Source: DASCNA01 sp036011305 (GTDB lineage: Bacteria; Verrucomicrobiota; Lentisphaeria; Victivallales; GWF2-38-69). From it: a stretch of 39,779 bases of DNA. Of this stretch, positions 6,412 to 13,529 are shown piece after piece. The stretch is taken from contig DASCNA010000187.1 in the NCBI GenBank assembly GCA_036011305.1, positions 1 to 39,779 on the forward strand, given 5' to 3'. A model generated the notes under the pieces. The model ran no database searches, was not told the origin of the DNA, and was given only the letters and a program-made list of their open reading frames with translations. The position numbers and the translations under genes were made by a program. Position 1 is the stretch's first letter, and the number at the start of each line of letters is the position of its first letter.

Positions 6412-9087
6412 TTATGTTAAAACTATGAGCATCTCATTTACTGATGAAAGTTTTGTTTCAAGCTCTGCAAGGTGTTCTTTAGCACTGCTCACTACTTTGT
6501 CAGGTGCATTCTTCAGAAACTTCTCGTTTGAAAGTTTTGCTTTTGATCCTTTTATCCAACCTTCAAGTTCTTTTTTCTGTTTATTAAGTTTCTTCAACTC
6601 AGCATCAATATCAATTGCACCTTTCAATGAAAGAAAAACTGTTCCATTTTTACATACTATTGATGGAGCCGGTCCATCATAAAGTTCAGAAAAGCTCTTT
6701 AAGCTCACAGTCAACTCTTCTGCATTTAGTAATTTCTTAACTGCTTCTGATTCCAACTCAATAAAATCAAGGGAATTCTGATCGTTAGCTTTTATAAAAA
6801 ATGACAATTTTTTACTGTTAACAATATTATACGAAGCTCTTAAGTTACGCCCTGCCCTAATCATTTCGAATTTAGATTCAACATTCTCAATCAGCTGAGT
6901 ATCAGTTAAAACAGCTTGGAACTTGCTGTTCTTTAAAGATTTAGGATAAGATGCAAACATAATAGTTTCATCTTCTTTCAAAAATCCCATAAAATGAGCT
7001 AATTCTTCAGTAATGTACGGCATAAACGGATGCAGTAGTTTTAATATCTGATAAAGAACATAATCTAAAACTGATAGTGCCTGTTTTTTCTGTTCTCCAC
7101 CGGCAAACATACGACCTTTTGAAGCCTCTATAAACCAATCGCAAAATTCACTCCATACAAATTCATATATATTATGAGTAGCCATATGAAAGCTAAATTT
7201 ATTTAAATGATTATCAACAGCTTCAATTGCACTGTTAAGTCTTGAAATAATCCATTTCTCATCAGCAGTCAGATCCTCAACGGGAATACCGGATAAATCT
7301 TTAAAATTGGATGAAGTATCCCCCTGCATCTGCCTGAATCTACAGGCATTCCAGAGTTTATTAGCAAAATTTCGTCCAATTTCACATTTCTCATTACTGT
7401 AGCGAATATCCAAACCGACAGGAGCAATATAAATAATAGAAAATCTTAATGCATCAGCTCCATAAGTTTTAATAACTTCGAGAGGGTCAGGGGAATTACC
7501 AAGAGATTTACTTAATTTTCTTCCTTTGTCATCACGAATAATACTTGTAAAATAAACATTGTTAAAAGGAATTGCATCTTTAAATTCCAAGCCTGCCATG
7601 ATCATTCTGGCAACCCAGAAAAATATTATATCAGGCCCTGTAACAAGGTCATTAGTAGGATAAAAGTATTTTTGTTCTTCAGTATTATCAGGCCATCCCA
7701 TGATAGAAAAAGGCCATAGCCATGAACTGAACCATGTATCAAGAACATCCTCTTCCTGTCTCCAGTTTTCTATATCTTCAGGAGCCTCAGTTCCTACATG
7801 CACTTCACCTGTTTTATCATTATACCATGCAGGTATTCTATGCCCCCACCATATCTGCCTGCTTATGCACCAGTCCTGAATATTCTCCAGCCAGTTAAAG
7901 TAAACTTTACTCCAGCGTTCTGGATGAAATTTAATTTCACCTTTTCTAACAGCTGCTATAGCGGGTTTTGCCAGTTCTTTCATATTAACAAACCATTGTT
8001 CGCTGGCTCTGGGTTCTATAGGCACATCCCCTCTTTCGGAATAGCCTACATTATGAATGTGACTTTCTGATTTGATAAACAGATCTAAATCTTTCATCAT
8101 AAATATAGCTTTTTCTCTACATTCAAACCTATCAAGTCCAACAAAATCTTCACCTGCATTTTCATTCATAGTTGCATCAGGATTCATAACATTTAGAACT
8201 TCAAGGTTATGTCTTTTCCCAACCTGAAAGTCATTAGGATCATGAGCAGGAGTAATTTTAACACATCCTGTACCAAATTCAGGATCAGCATGTTCGTCTG
8301 CTACAATAGGTATTTTTCTATTTGTAAGAGGTAGATTAATTGTTTTTCCTATAAGGTGTTTGTATCTTTTATCATCAGGATGTACAGCTACAGCAGTATC
8401 ACCGAACATTGTTTCCGGTCTGGTAGTGGCTATTTCCAGGTGACCAGATCCATCACTCAATGGGTATTTAAAATGATAAAAATATCCTTTTTTCTCTTTA
8501 TAAACAACTTCTTCGTCAGACAGAGCGGTTTGAGAAATAGGACACCAGTTAATCATTCGTTTACCGCGATAAATATAACCTTTATTATATAACTCTACAA
8601 AAACTTTTTTTACTGCATCATTCAGACCTTCGTCAAGTGTAAATCGTTCCCTATCCCAATCACAGGAACAACCGAGTTTTTTAAGTTGCTGAATGATTGT
8701 TCCTCCATACTCTTTTTTCCAGCTCCATACCTTCTCTATAAATTTATCTCTACCGATATCACGTCTTGTTACGCCTTCATTTTCTCTTAAAAAACGTTCA
8801 ACTCTGCTTTCTGTAGCGATTCCTGCATGATCTGTTCCCGGAAACCAGCATGTAGAATAACCCTGCATTTTCTTCCAGCGGATTAAAATATCTTGAAGAG
8901 TATTATTAAGTACATGCCCCAAAGTAAGAATTCCGGTTACATTAGGAGGTGGTATTACGATTGAATATGATTCTTTATTATTATCAATTTTCCCTTCAAA
9001 ATAGCCTTTATCCTTCCATATAGGAAACCATTTTTCTTCAACATCAGTAGGATTGTATGCCTTAGGAATTGTATTTTCAGTACTCAT
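6412..9087 (-). CDS. valS: Valyl-tRNA synthetase
   Basis: An 891-residue class I synthetase that charges tRNA-Val and is close to the usual length. PPPNVTGILTLGH (about 46-58) is the signature region, with TLGH in place of HIGH. The editing domain carries ATTRPETMFGDTAVAVHPDD. KLSKS is at about 524-528 and DALRF follows. The C-terminus has the lysine-rich coiled coil typical of ValRS (ELKKLNKQKKELEGW and onward). The start has AAGGT about seven bases upstream. It is a single gene, convergent with the nucleoside kinase and separated from rpmB by a terminator. The only oddity is threonine at the first HIGH position, which I recall from related phyla but cannot verify here. Confidence 0.97.
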   Translation of the reverse strand: MSTENTIPKAYNPTDVEEKWFPIWKDKGYFEGKIDNNKESYSIVIPPPNVTGILTLGHVLNNTLQDILIRWKKMQGYSTCWFPGTDHAGIATESRVERFLRENEGVTRRDIGRDKFIEKVWSWKKEYGGTIIQQLKKLGCSCDWDRERFTLDEGLNDAVKKVFVELYNKGYIYRGKRMINWCPISQTALSDEEVVYKEKKGYFYHFKYPLSDGSGHLEIATTRPETMFGDTAVAVHPDDKRYKHLIGKTINLPLTNRKIPIVADEHADPEFGTGCVKITPAHDPNDFQVGKRHNLEVLNVMNPDATMNENAGEDFVGLDRFECREKAIFMMKDLDLFIKSESHIHNVGYSERGDVPIEPRASEQWFVNMKELAKPAIAAVRKGEIKFHPERWSKVYFNWLENIQDWCISRQIWWGHRIPAWYNDKTGEVHVGTEAPEDIENWRQEEDVLDTWFSSWLWPFSIMGWPDNTEEQKYFYPTNDLVTGPDIIFFWVARMIMAGLEFKDAIPFNNVYFTSIIRDDKGRKLSKSLGNSPDPLEVIKTYGADALRFSIIYIAPVGLDIRYSNEKCEIGRNFANKLWNACRFRQMQGDTSSNFKDLSGIPVEDLTADEKWIISRLNSAIEAVDNHLNKFSFHMATHNIYEFVWSEFCDWFIEASKGRMFAGGEQKKQALSVLDYVLYQILKLLHPFMPYITEELAHFMGFLKEDETIMFASYPKSLKNSKFQAVLTDTQLIENVESKFEMIRAGRNLRASYNIVNSKKLSFFIKANDQNSLDFIELESEAVKKLLNAEELTVSLKSFSELYDGPAPSIVCKNGTVFLSLKGAIDIDAELKKLNKQKKELEGWIKGSKAKLSNEKFLKNAPDKVVSSAKEHLAELETKLSSVNEMLIVLT

Positions 9088-9210
9088 TTTTTACCTTAGA
9101 TATTTATATATAATTCATGAATATTAACAACATTTAACTTATATCTAATATTTAACCATTACCAAAAAATTGTTCTGATAAATATTAAAATAAAACTTCT
9201 CAAAAACAAA

Positions 9211-9241
9211 AAAAAGCAGTTGGAAAAACCAACTGCTTTTT
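9211..9241 (-). terminator. Intrinsic terminator after rpmB
   Basis: A perfect 13-bp stem, AAAAAGCAGTTGG / CCAACTGCTTTTT, with an AAAAA loop. On the minus strand it is followed by a further run of T (complement of 9201-9210), so it ends rpmB transcripts before valS. Confidence 0.93.
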
Positions 9242-9272
9242 AAAATATATTAATCTATAAATACTATAGATA

Positions 9273-9500
9273 TTAGACTTTTTGGACTTTTCCTGAACGA
9301 ATACAAGCTGTACAAACTTTTATTCTTTTCACAGTACCATCTACATTTACTTTAGTTTTCTGTATATTTGGCTTAAAAGTTCTTTTATTATTTTTTACAA
9401 CGTGTGTTCCAATCCCGCCTTTCATTTTAGCAAGACCTTTTCTTATAATAGAACCGCCTACTACTTTTCTTTTTCCACAGATTTCACAAACCATACTCAT
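9273..9500 (-). CDS. rpmB: 50S ribosomal protein L28
   Basis: A 75-residue basic protein. The opening MVCEICGKRKVVG and the closing VCTACIRSGKV supply the paired CxxC motifs of zinc-binding (C+) L28. The body GGIGTHVVKNNKRTFKPNIQ is the conserved L28 region. It is part of the large ribosomal subunit. An AGGAG lies nine bases before the first ATG (9500), which is preferred over a second in-frame ATG two codons later. The gene lies 82 bases downstream of tRNA-Lys on the same strand and ends at a strong terminator. Confidence 0.96.
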   Translation of the reverse strand: MSMVCEICGKRKVVGGSIIRKGLAKMKGGIGTHVVKNNKRTFKPNIQKTKVNVDGTVKRIKVCTACIRSGKVQKV

Positions 9501-9562
9501 CGGAACTATCTCCTAACTACCATACTTAAATATATAAAATTAAAGTCAAAAACAACTTATCC

Positions 9563-9587
9563 AAAACACCATTTTTTAAAAATGGTG
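9563..9587 (-). terminator. Terminator-like hairpin overlapping the tRNA 3' end
   Basis: On the minus strand CACCATTTTT (9587-9578), one unpaired base and AAAAATGGTG (9576-9567) form a 10-bp self-complementary stem, followed by TTTT (9566-9563). The left arm includes the last tRNA bases and the encoded CCA. Confidence 0.5.
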
Positions 9588-9658
9588 GGTCGGCTGGGAT
9601 TCGAACCCAGGACCCCCTGCTTAAAAGGCAGGTGCTACTACCGCTGAGCTACCGACCC
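9583..9658 (-). tRNA. tRNA-Lys (anticodon UUU), CCA encoded
   Basis: On the minus strand the gene begins GGGTCGG and ends CCGACCC plus discriminator A and an encoded CCA. The anticodon stem CCTGC/GCAGG encloses the loop CTTTTAA, giving anticodon TTT (Lys). The T arm is CTGGG-TTCGAAT-CCCAG. The D stem has three good pairs and one mismatch (GCTC with TAGC). The length is 73 bases plus CCA. It reads AAA/AAG lysine codons, abundant in this AT-rich genome. Confidence 0.96.
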
Positions 9659-9960
9659 GATTTACGGAAAGATAAAATAGTAAGAATCTTAAACTTATCA
9701 AGCGCTAATTCTAAAAAAAAAACGATTTTTTAACATGTAATTAAACATATCATAATCGTCTCAAATATTTCTTCCGTCGAGATCAATTAAAATAGCTTAC
9801 CCGATGTTATTATCAAATGGATTTTATAATTTTAATATAAAAAAATCTAAAACAGTAAAAGTTAAACGTTATTTTTAAAACGGACTTGATCTTTCAAAGA
9901 ATAACATTAACTTCATAAGCGAATTCTTTCCTGATTCTATTCTATATTTATATAAAATAG

Positions 9961-10009
9961 GATCAACCTCCTCCTGCCCTCTGTCACCCCATGAGGGCAG
10001 GTTTTTTTT
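9961..10009 (+). ncRNA. Candidate very short RNA with anti-SD-like leader
   Basis: A TATAAAAT box (9951-9958) would start transcription near 9963-9966. The transcript would run through AACCUCCUCC, which matches the anti-Shine-Dalgarno sequence, straight into a terminator. No good -35 is seen, so existence of the RNA is inference. Confidence 0.3.
9973..10009 (+). terminator. Strong intrinsic terminator
   Basis: A nine-bp GC-rich stem CCTGCCCTC (9973-9981) / GAGGGCAGG (9993-10001), an 11-base loop and eight T residues. No plus-strand gene lies upstream within the gap, so it either ends a short RNA or attenuates transcription of the lipoprotein gene 115 bases further on. Confidence 0.88.
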
Positions 10010-10124
10010 ATACCATTCATTAAACCAGTACTTCTAAGTAATCTTATTTCATCACTACAAACATTTATCAATAATCGATATAATTATCTTCTAATGGAAC
10101 TAATAAAATATAGGTATTCATATC

Positions 10125-11231
10125 ATGAAGAAAAAATTATTATTGGGATTAATCGTATCTACAGCATTCGCTACTCTGCTTCTATTTAATACAGGTTGCA
10201 GCAAAACATACACTGCTTCTACACAAGCAAAAGTACAAAATCGTTCAATATACAACAATCAAGCAGAAGTTGAGGAACTAATCCAAAATGCCATATATTT
10301 ATACTGGCATGGAGGGGATATTAAAAAAGCTGAAAAGAAATACTTTAAAGGTATAACTTTAAGAGGTAATTATGATGCTGTTCAAAAATTATTTGAAAAA
10401 GCTTCAGCACTAGCACCGTACAGACTTGACCTCATGTACGATATAGCCTCTACTCAAATTCTTCAGGGAAATCTGAATGGAGCGTTAAATACTTATACTG
10501 CAATCCTAAATAAAGCACCGAACGAATATAATGCCTCCCTGCTTTTCGCTGTATATAATAAATTAAATGGTAACAATAAACTGTGTAAGCACATTTTAAG
10601 TAAGCTTACTGCTTCGGCACCTATCAAAACAAAAAATTATTCAAAAGCCATATCAAGAACTGAGAATAATTTAAGAATGACGTTTACAGTAAAAGCAGAA
10701 AAACTTAATCTCAAAAATCATATAATTGTTGTTTTAGGTTATGCCCTTGCAAAAAACGGAACTCCTCAGCCAACTATGATAGGTAGACTTAAACAAACTC
10801 TTTCACTATATAAACTAAATCCACATTCAAAAATAATTACATCGGGAGGCATGGCCGAAGGCGGTGTAACTGAAGCTTATGTTATGAAAGAGTGGCTTGT
10901 AAAAAACAATGTACCTGAGAACATGATAATAATGGATGATAATTCCAAAGATACTGTAGGAAATGCGGTTGATTGTGCGAGACTATTAAAATCAGAGCGG
11001 GCTGAAAATATGACACTTATTTCAAGCGCAAGTCATATGAGAAGAGCTATGTCATGTTTCCAGGAAGCCTGTATAAAAGAGAATCTAAAACTGAATTATA
11101 CAAACCTTGTCTACATGGATTATCCATCTTTAAAACAGGCATATAAAGTAACTAAAGAAGAAAAATTAGTTATTTTCAGAGATTTGTTAAGAACTAGCGG
11201 AATCTGGGCATATCCTGGTATACAGCAATAG
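10125..11231 (+). CDS. DUF218 (YdcF/ElyC-type) lipoprotein with TPR-like N-terminal region
   Basis: A 368-residue protein. The signal peptide ends in a lipobox (FNTGC, Cys25), so it should be lipid-anchored to a membrane. Residues about 50-150 are helical and repeat-like (KKAEKKYFKGI, APYRLDLMYDIASTQILQG), resembling TPR. Residues about 198-340 are a DUF218 domain: IIVVLGYAL, SKIITSGGMAEGGVTEAY, DNSKDTVGNAV and TLISSASHMRRAM. In Escherichia coli DUF218 proteins such as ElyC and SanA are linked to envelope integrity; the biochemical activity is not settled. It is probably a single gene, convergent with the deaminase, and a near-perfect palindrome separates them. Confidence 0.85.
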   Translation: MKKKLLLGLIVSTAFATLLLFNTGCSKTYTASTQAKVQNRSIYNNQAEVEELIQNAIYLYWHGGDIKKAEKKYFKGITLRGNYDAVQKLFEKASALAPYRLDLMYDIASTQILQGNLNGALNTYTAILNKAPNEYNASLLFAVYNKLNGNNKLCKHILSKLTASAPIKTKNYSKAISRTENNLRMTFTVKAEKLNLKNHIIVVLGYALAKNGTPQPTMIGRLKQTLSLYKLNPHSKIITSGGMAEGGVTEAYVMKEWLVKNNVPENMIIMDDNSKDTVGNAVDCARLLKSERAENMTLISSASHMRRAMSCFQEACIKENLKLNYTNLVYMDYPSLKQAYKVTKEEKLVIFRDLLRTSGIWAYPGIQQ

Positions 11232-11261
11232 ATCACTTATAGTTCAATTTCCGCTCATATG

Positions 11262-11298
11262 AATATATTTATCCCGAATGATTCGTGATAAATATATT
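11262..11298. repeat. Near-perfect 37-base palindrome at a convergent junction
   Basis: AATATATTTATC (11262-11273) pairs exactly with GATAAATATATT (11287-11298). Inside, CGAAT pairs with ATTCG around a single central G, with one mismatched pair (11274/11286). No U-tract follows, so it is not a canonical terminator, although it lies between two converging genes. Confidence 0.85.
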
Positions 11299-11320
11299 AC
11301 CCATAAAAGTTAAAAATAAA

Positions 11321-11857
11321 TCAGGTTATATTCTTGATCTTTCTTTCAAACAACAGATCCGTTTTTTTAGATAAAACACCTCCTATTACTTTACCATGAT
11401 AAAAAGATGCATTTTTTATTACTGAATTTGAATCAATATCTATCTGATTCCAACCTTGACTTTTTAAATAGTCAATTGAAGTTCCATATACTACGATTGG
11501 AATGCCGGCCCATACGATGGCACTTTCACACATCGGACATGGCTCAGCAGTAGTAAGCAGTACTGTATTATTCCAATTAATATTTGGATGTTCTTTCGAA
11601 CAGTTATTTATTGCCACAATCTCTCCATGCAAAGTTGGATTATTTTCACTATGCACCTTATTTAAACCTACTGATAATACTTCACCTGTATTTTTATCTA
11701 CTATCATTGCTGCAAAAGGAGCTTTAGGGTTAGCTTTAGCTATAGATATTAATTTATTCATATAAAAAGGATAAGGATGCAGTTTATTTGTCTCTGCAAA
11801 AACAACAGCTATAGAAATAATATTAAATAGAATTATAAGAGTAAATTTTTTGATCAT
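11321..11857 (-). CDS. Exported nucleoside/cytidine-deaminase-family protein
   Basis: A 178-residue zinc deaminase with an N-terminal signal peptide (cleavage predicted after VFA, residue 21). The zinc and catalytic motifs are intact: H77-G-E79 and P-C107-P-M-C110. The FAAMIVDKNTGEVLSVG strand matches the guanine deaminase/TadA/CMP-deaminase fold. Family members are normally cytoplasmic and act on nucleobases, nucleosides or tRNA; the signal peptide would place this one outside the inner membrane. Start ATG 11857 has AAAGG about eight bases upstream. No alternative start would remove the signal and keep the domain except Met33 (residue 33), just before the domain. Substrate unknown. Confidence 0.85.
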   Translation of the reverse strand: MIKKFTLIILFNIISIAVVFAETNKLHPYPFYMNKLISIAKANPKAPFAAMIVDKNTGEVLSVGLNKVHSENNPTLHGEIVAINNCSKEHPNINWNNTVLLTTAEPCPMCESAIVWAGIPIVVYGTSIDYLKSQGWNQIDIDSNSVIKNASFYHGKVIGGVLSKKTDLLFERKIKNIT

Positions 11858-12433
11858 ACTTTAAACCTTTGATTTTAGTGTTTTAAAAAGAGCTTTCATA
11901 TAATTATTTTTTTATGTATTTTAATATTAAATATGAAGGATATTTTATATTGTTTTTTATCCATTGTAATTAATCCTTCTATTAGACGGGTGATGAATGA
12001 ATTAAATTCGAATAGTAAATCATACACTGAATTAAAAAATTTTCAAAGCTAACTATATTTCAGGTAAAGCTTCATACCTGTCGGTAAAAAAAAAATAAAA
12101 TCCAGACACAAAATCATTACTTTGATTCTATTAAGCATTGAAGTTTAACAGCTTAGTTTTTCAGTAAACTGAATAGAACAAGGTAGATTGTGTATAAACT
12201 GTTTTTTTTCCGTGAGGAACAGAAACTATTGGAATCTCCTATATACCAATCCAATACAAAACATAAGTATTATATATCAAAAAAATGATAAAAAAATACA
12301 AATATGGATATATCATCGAAGCAACCAAGAAAAAACAAGAATAGTATATTAGATACTTATCATCGGTCTAATAATGATCAGGCAGTTTCACAAGGCTCTA
12401 ACGGTGCTCTGCAATCAGTATGCAATTATATTT

Positions 12434-12520
12434 ATTAATGATGTCACCATCGTTTTTATGAAAATGCCACAACACAGGCATTATTAATGTTTCTCATAGT
12501 TACAGGTGACATCATTAATG
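12434..12520. repeat. Exact 15-bp inverted repeat ATTAATGATGTCACC / GGTGACATCATTAAT
   Basis: The left copy is at 12434-12448 and the right copy at 12506-12520, with 57 bases between. The right copy lies inside the small minus-strand gene and the left copy lies beyond its stop codon. In its mRNA the two would pair around the stop codon region. Confidence 0.7.
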
Positions 12521-12584
12521 TGTAAATAGCAAAAGTGATTACAGAAAAAATTGATGCCGGTATTATCAATATTAACTTTTTCAT
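12456..12584 (-). CDS. Candidate 42-residue exported or membrane peptide
   Basis: The minus-strand frame starts ATG at 12584 with AGGTG seven bases upstream and ends at TAA (12458-12456). The peptide begins MKKLILIIPASIFSVITFA, a typical signal or membrane anchor, followed by a short tail ending in ACVVAFS. Good ribosome-binding site and signal-like N-terminus support it; the small size and decayed surroundings argue against it. I recognise no family. It could equally be the eroded start of a longer exported protein. Confidence 0.35.
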   Translation of the reverse strand: MKKLILIIPASIFSVITFAIYTLMMSPVTMRNINNACVVAFS

Positions 12585-12754
12585 CTTGACACCTGACTAT
12601 TTATATAATTTAAACTACCTTCCAACAATAATTTAAATATCATCCTTATACAAGTCCAGTATGATGCTTAATAAAAGACTGAATATTACATTCTTCGTTT
12701 AGTTAATACTACAAAACTGTGATATTTGTGAAATTATAACAGCTGAAATCACTG

Positions 12755-13327
12755 TCAATGTTTGTCATCCTCTGATGTATAATCAACATCAATGGTATCG
12801 CCATTACTGTAATGTCTAGTTGTTGTCCCGGAACCGGAACTATCATGATCTGTAAATTTCATCAAAATATTTGAACCAATCCTGCGGGCACCATAGGTAA
12901 TTAATATAAGTAAAATTAAATATAAAACAATTAATATTTGTCCTGTAAACAGTGCACCAATGAAACCAACAGGGACAATACCGATACCTAATAGTATCAC
13001 TCCAATCAGTATACCAACCCATCCAAATGCCTTGTATGTCAAAATTAAACACCATATCCATAGTGTTATTCCAAAAAGATATGAGGAAAAGAAAATCCAT
13101 TTCCCAGCAGTCAATTTAGTATTTTTAAACAAAGAAAGTGGTAGAAATAATACAATATCAAGTATCAACAGACAAATAGAAGCATAAATAAATAAAGGAA
13201 ACAGCGTATCTGCAAACCAAACTCCTACCTTAATAAATAGACTCAATATAAACAATGCACCTATCAATATTGCTATACCGACAAATAGACATCCGATATT
13301 TTTTATTTCCGCTTTAATATCCAGCAT
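12755..13327 (-). CDS. Membrane protein of unknown function
   Basis: A 190-residue protein with about five hydrophobic helices (roughly 12-35, 42-65, 75-98, 102-125, 130-148) and a polar acidic tail of some 35 residues ending HYSNGDTIDVDYTSEDDKH. There is no signal-peptide cleavage site, so it should sit in the inner membrane with the tail in the cytoplasm or periplasm. The segment WVGILIGVILLGIGIVPVGF is glycine-rich and resembles small uncharacterised membrane proteins, but I cannot name a family. CAGGAG precedes the ATG at 13327 by seven bases. It diverges from the ABC1 kinase gene. Confidence 0.75.
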   Translation of the reverse strand: MLDIKAEIKNIGCLFVGIAILIGALFILSLFIKVGVWFADTLFPLFIYASICLLILDIVLFLPLSLFKNTKLTAGKWIFFSSYLFGITLWIWCLILTYKAFGWVGILIGVILLGIGIVPVGFIGALFTGQILIVLYLILLILITYGARRIGSNILMKFTDHDSSGSGTTTRHYSNGDTIDVDYTSEDDKH

Positions 13328-13529
13328 AAATAAACTCCTGATTATAATAATTCTATTTTTACAATTTATTAATTCAATTGTAATTTAATTATACATTACT
13401 GCATAGTAATAAAATTAGCTTATATAATATTAATGATTTAATAGAAAAACCTATGTGTTCTGCCTATATTTAATTTTTATGAGAAATAAGCTATAATTAT
13501 TAATATTAATTTTTATTTGAGAGATAATA

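Larger units (their letters stand above)
9659..10124. other. Non-coding gap with an orphan terminator
   Basis: Between divergent tRNA-Lys (-) and the DUF218 lipoprotein gene (+) there is no credible protein gene. The gap is AT-rich except for 9966-10001, a C-rich stretch that ends in a strong plus-strand terminator. A TATAAAAT box at 9951-9958 is just upstream of it. Confidence 0.6.
11858..12754. other. 0.9-kb gap, mostly non-coding
   Basis: No long gene is present between the deaminase and the membrane protein gene, both on the minus strand. It contains one small candidate gene (12456-12584) and an exact inverted repeat (12434-12448 / 12506-12520). A CAGGTA/TACCTG hairpin lies at 12061-12080 without a U-tract on its 3' side. 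The rest is AT-rich with scattered stops and looks like decayed sequence. Confidence 0.55.

Noticed and set aside
9402..9647. Plus-strand frame ending in GFEPRTPCLKGRCYYR
   Set aside because: It is the antisense of rpmB and tRNA-Lys; this peptide is a well-known artefact of translating tRNA genes.
12304..12438. Plus-strand 44-codon frame (MDISSKQPRK...)
   Set aside because: No ribosome-binding site, no recognisable family, low-complexity polar peptide, and an overlapping frame at 12285 is just as open.
12586..12609. TTGACA and TATAAT on the plus strand
   Set aside because: The spacer is 12 bases, and no plus-strand gene lies downstream.
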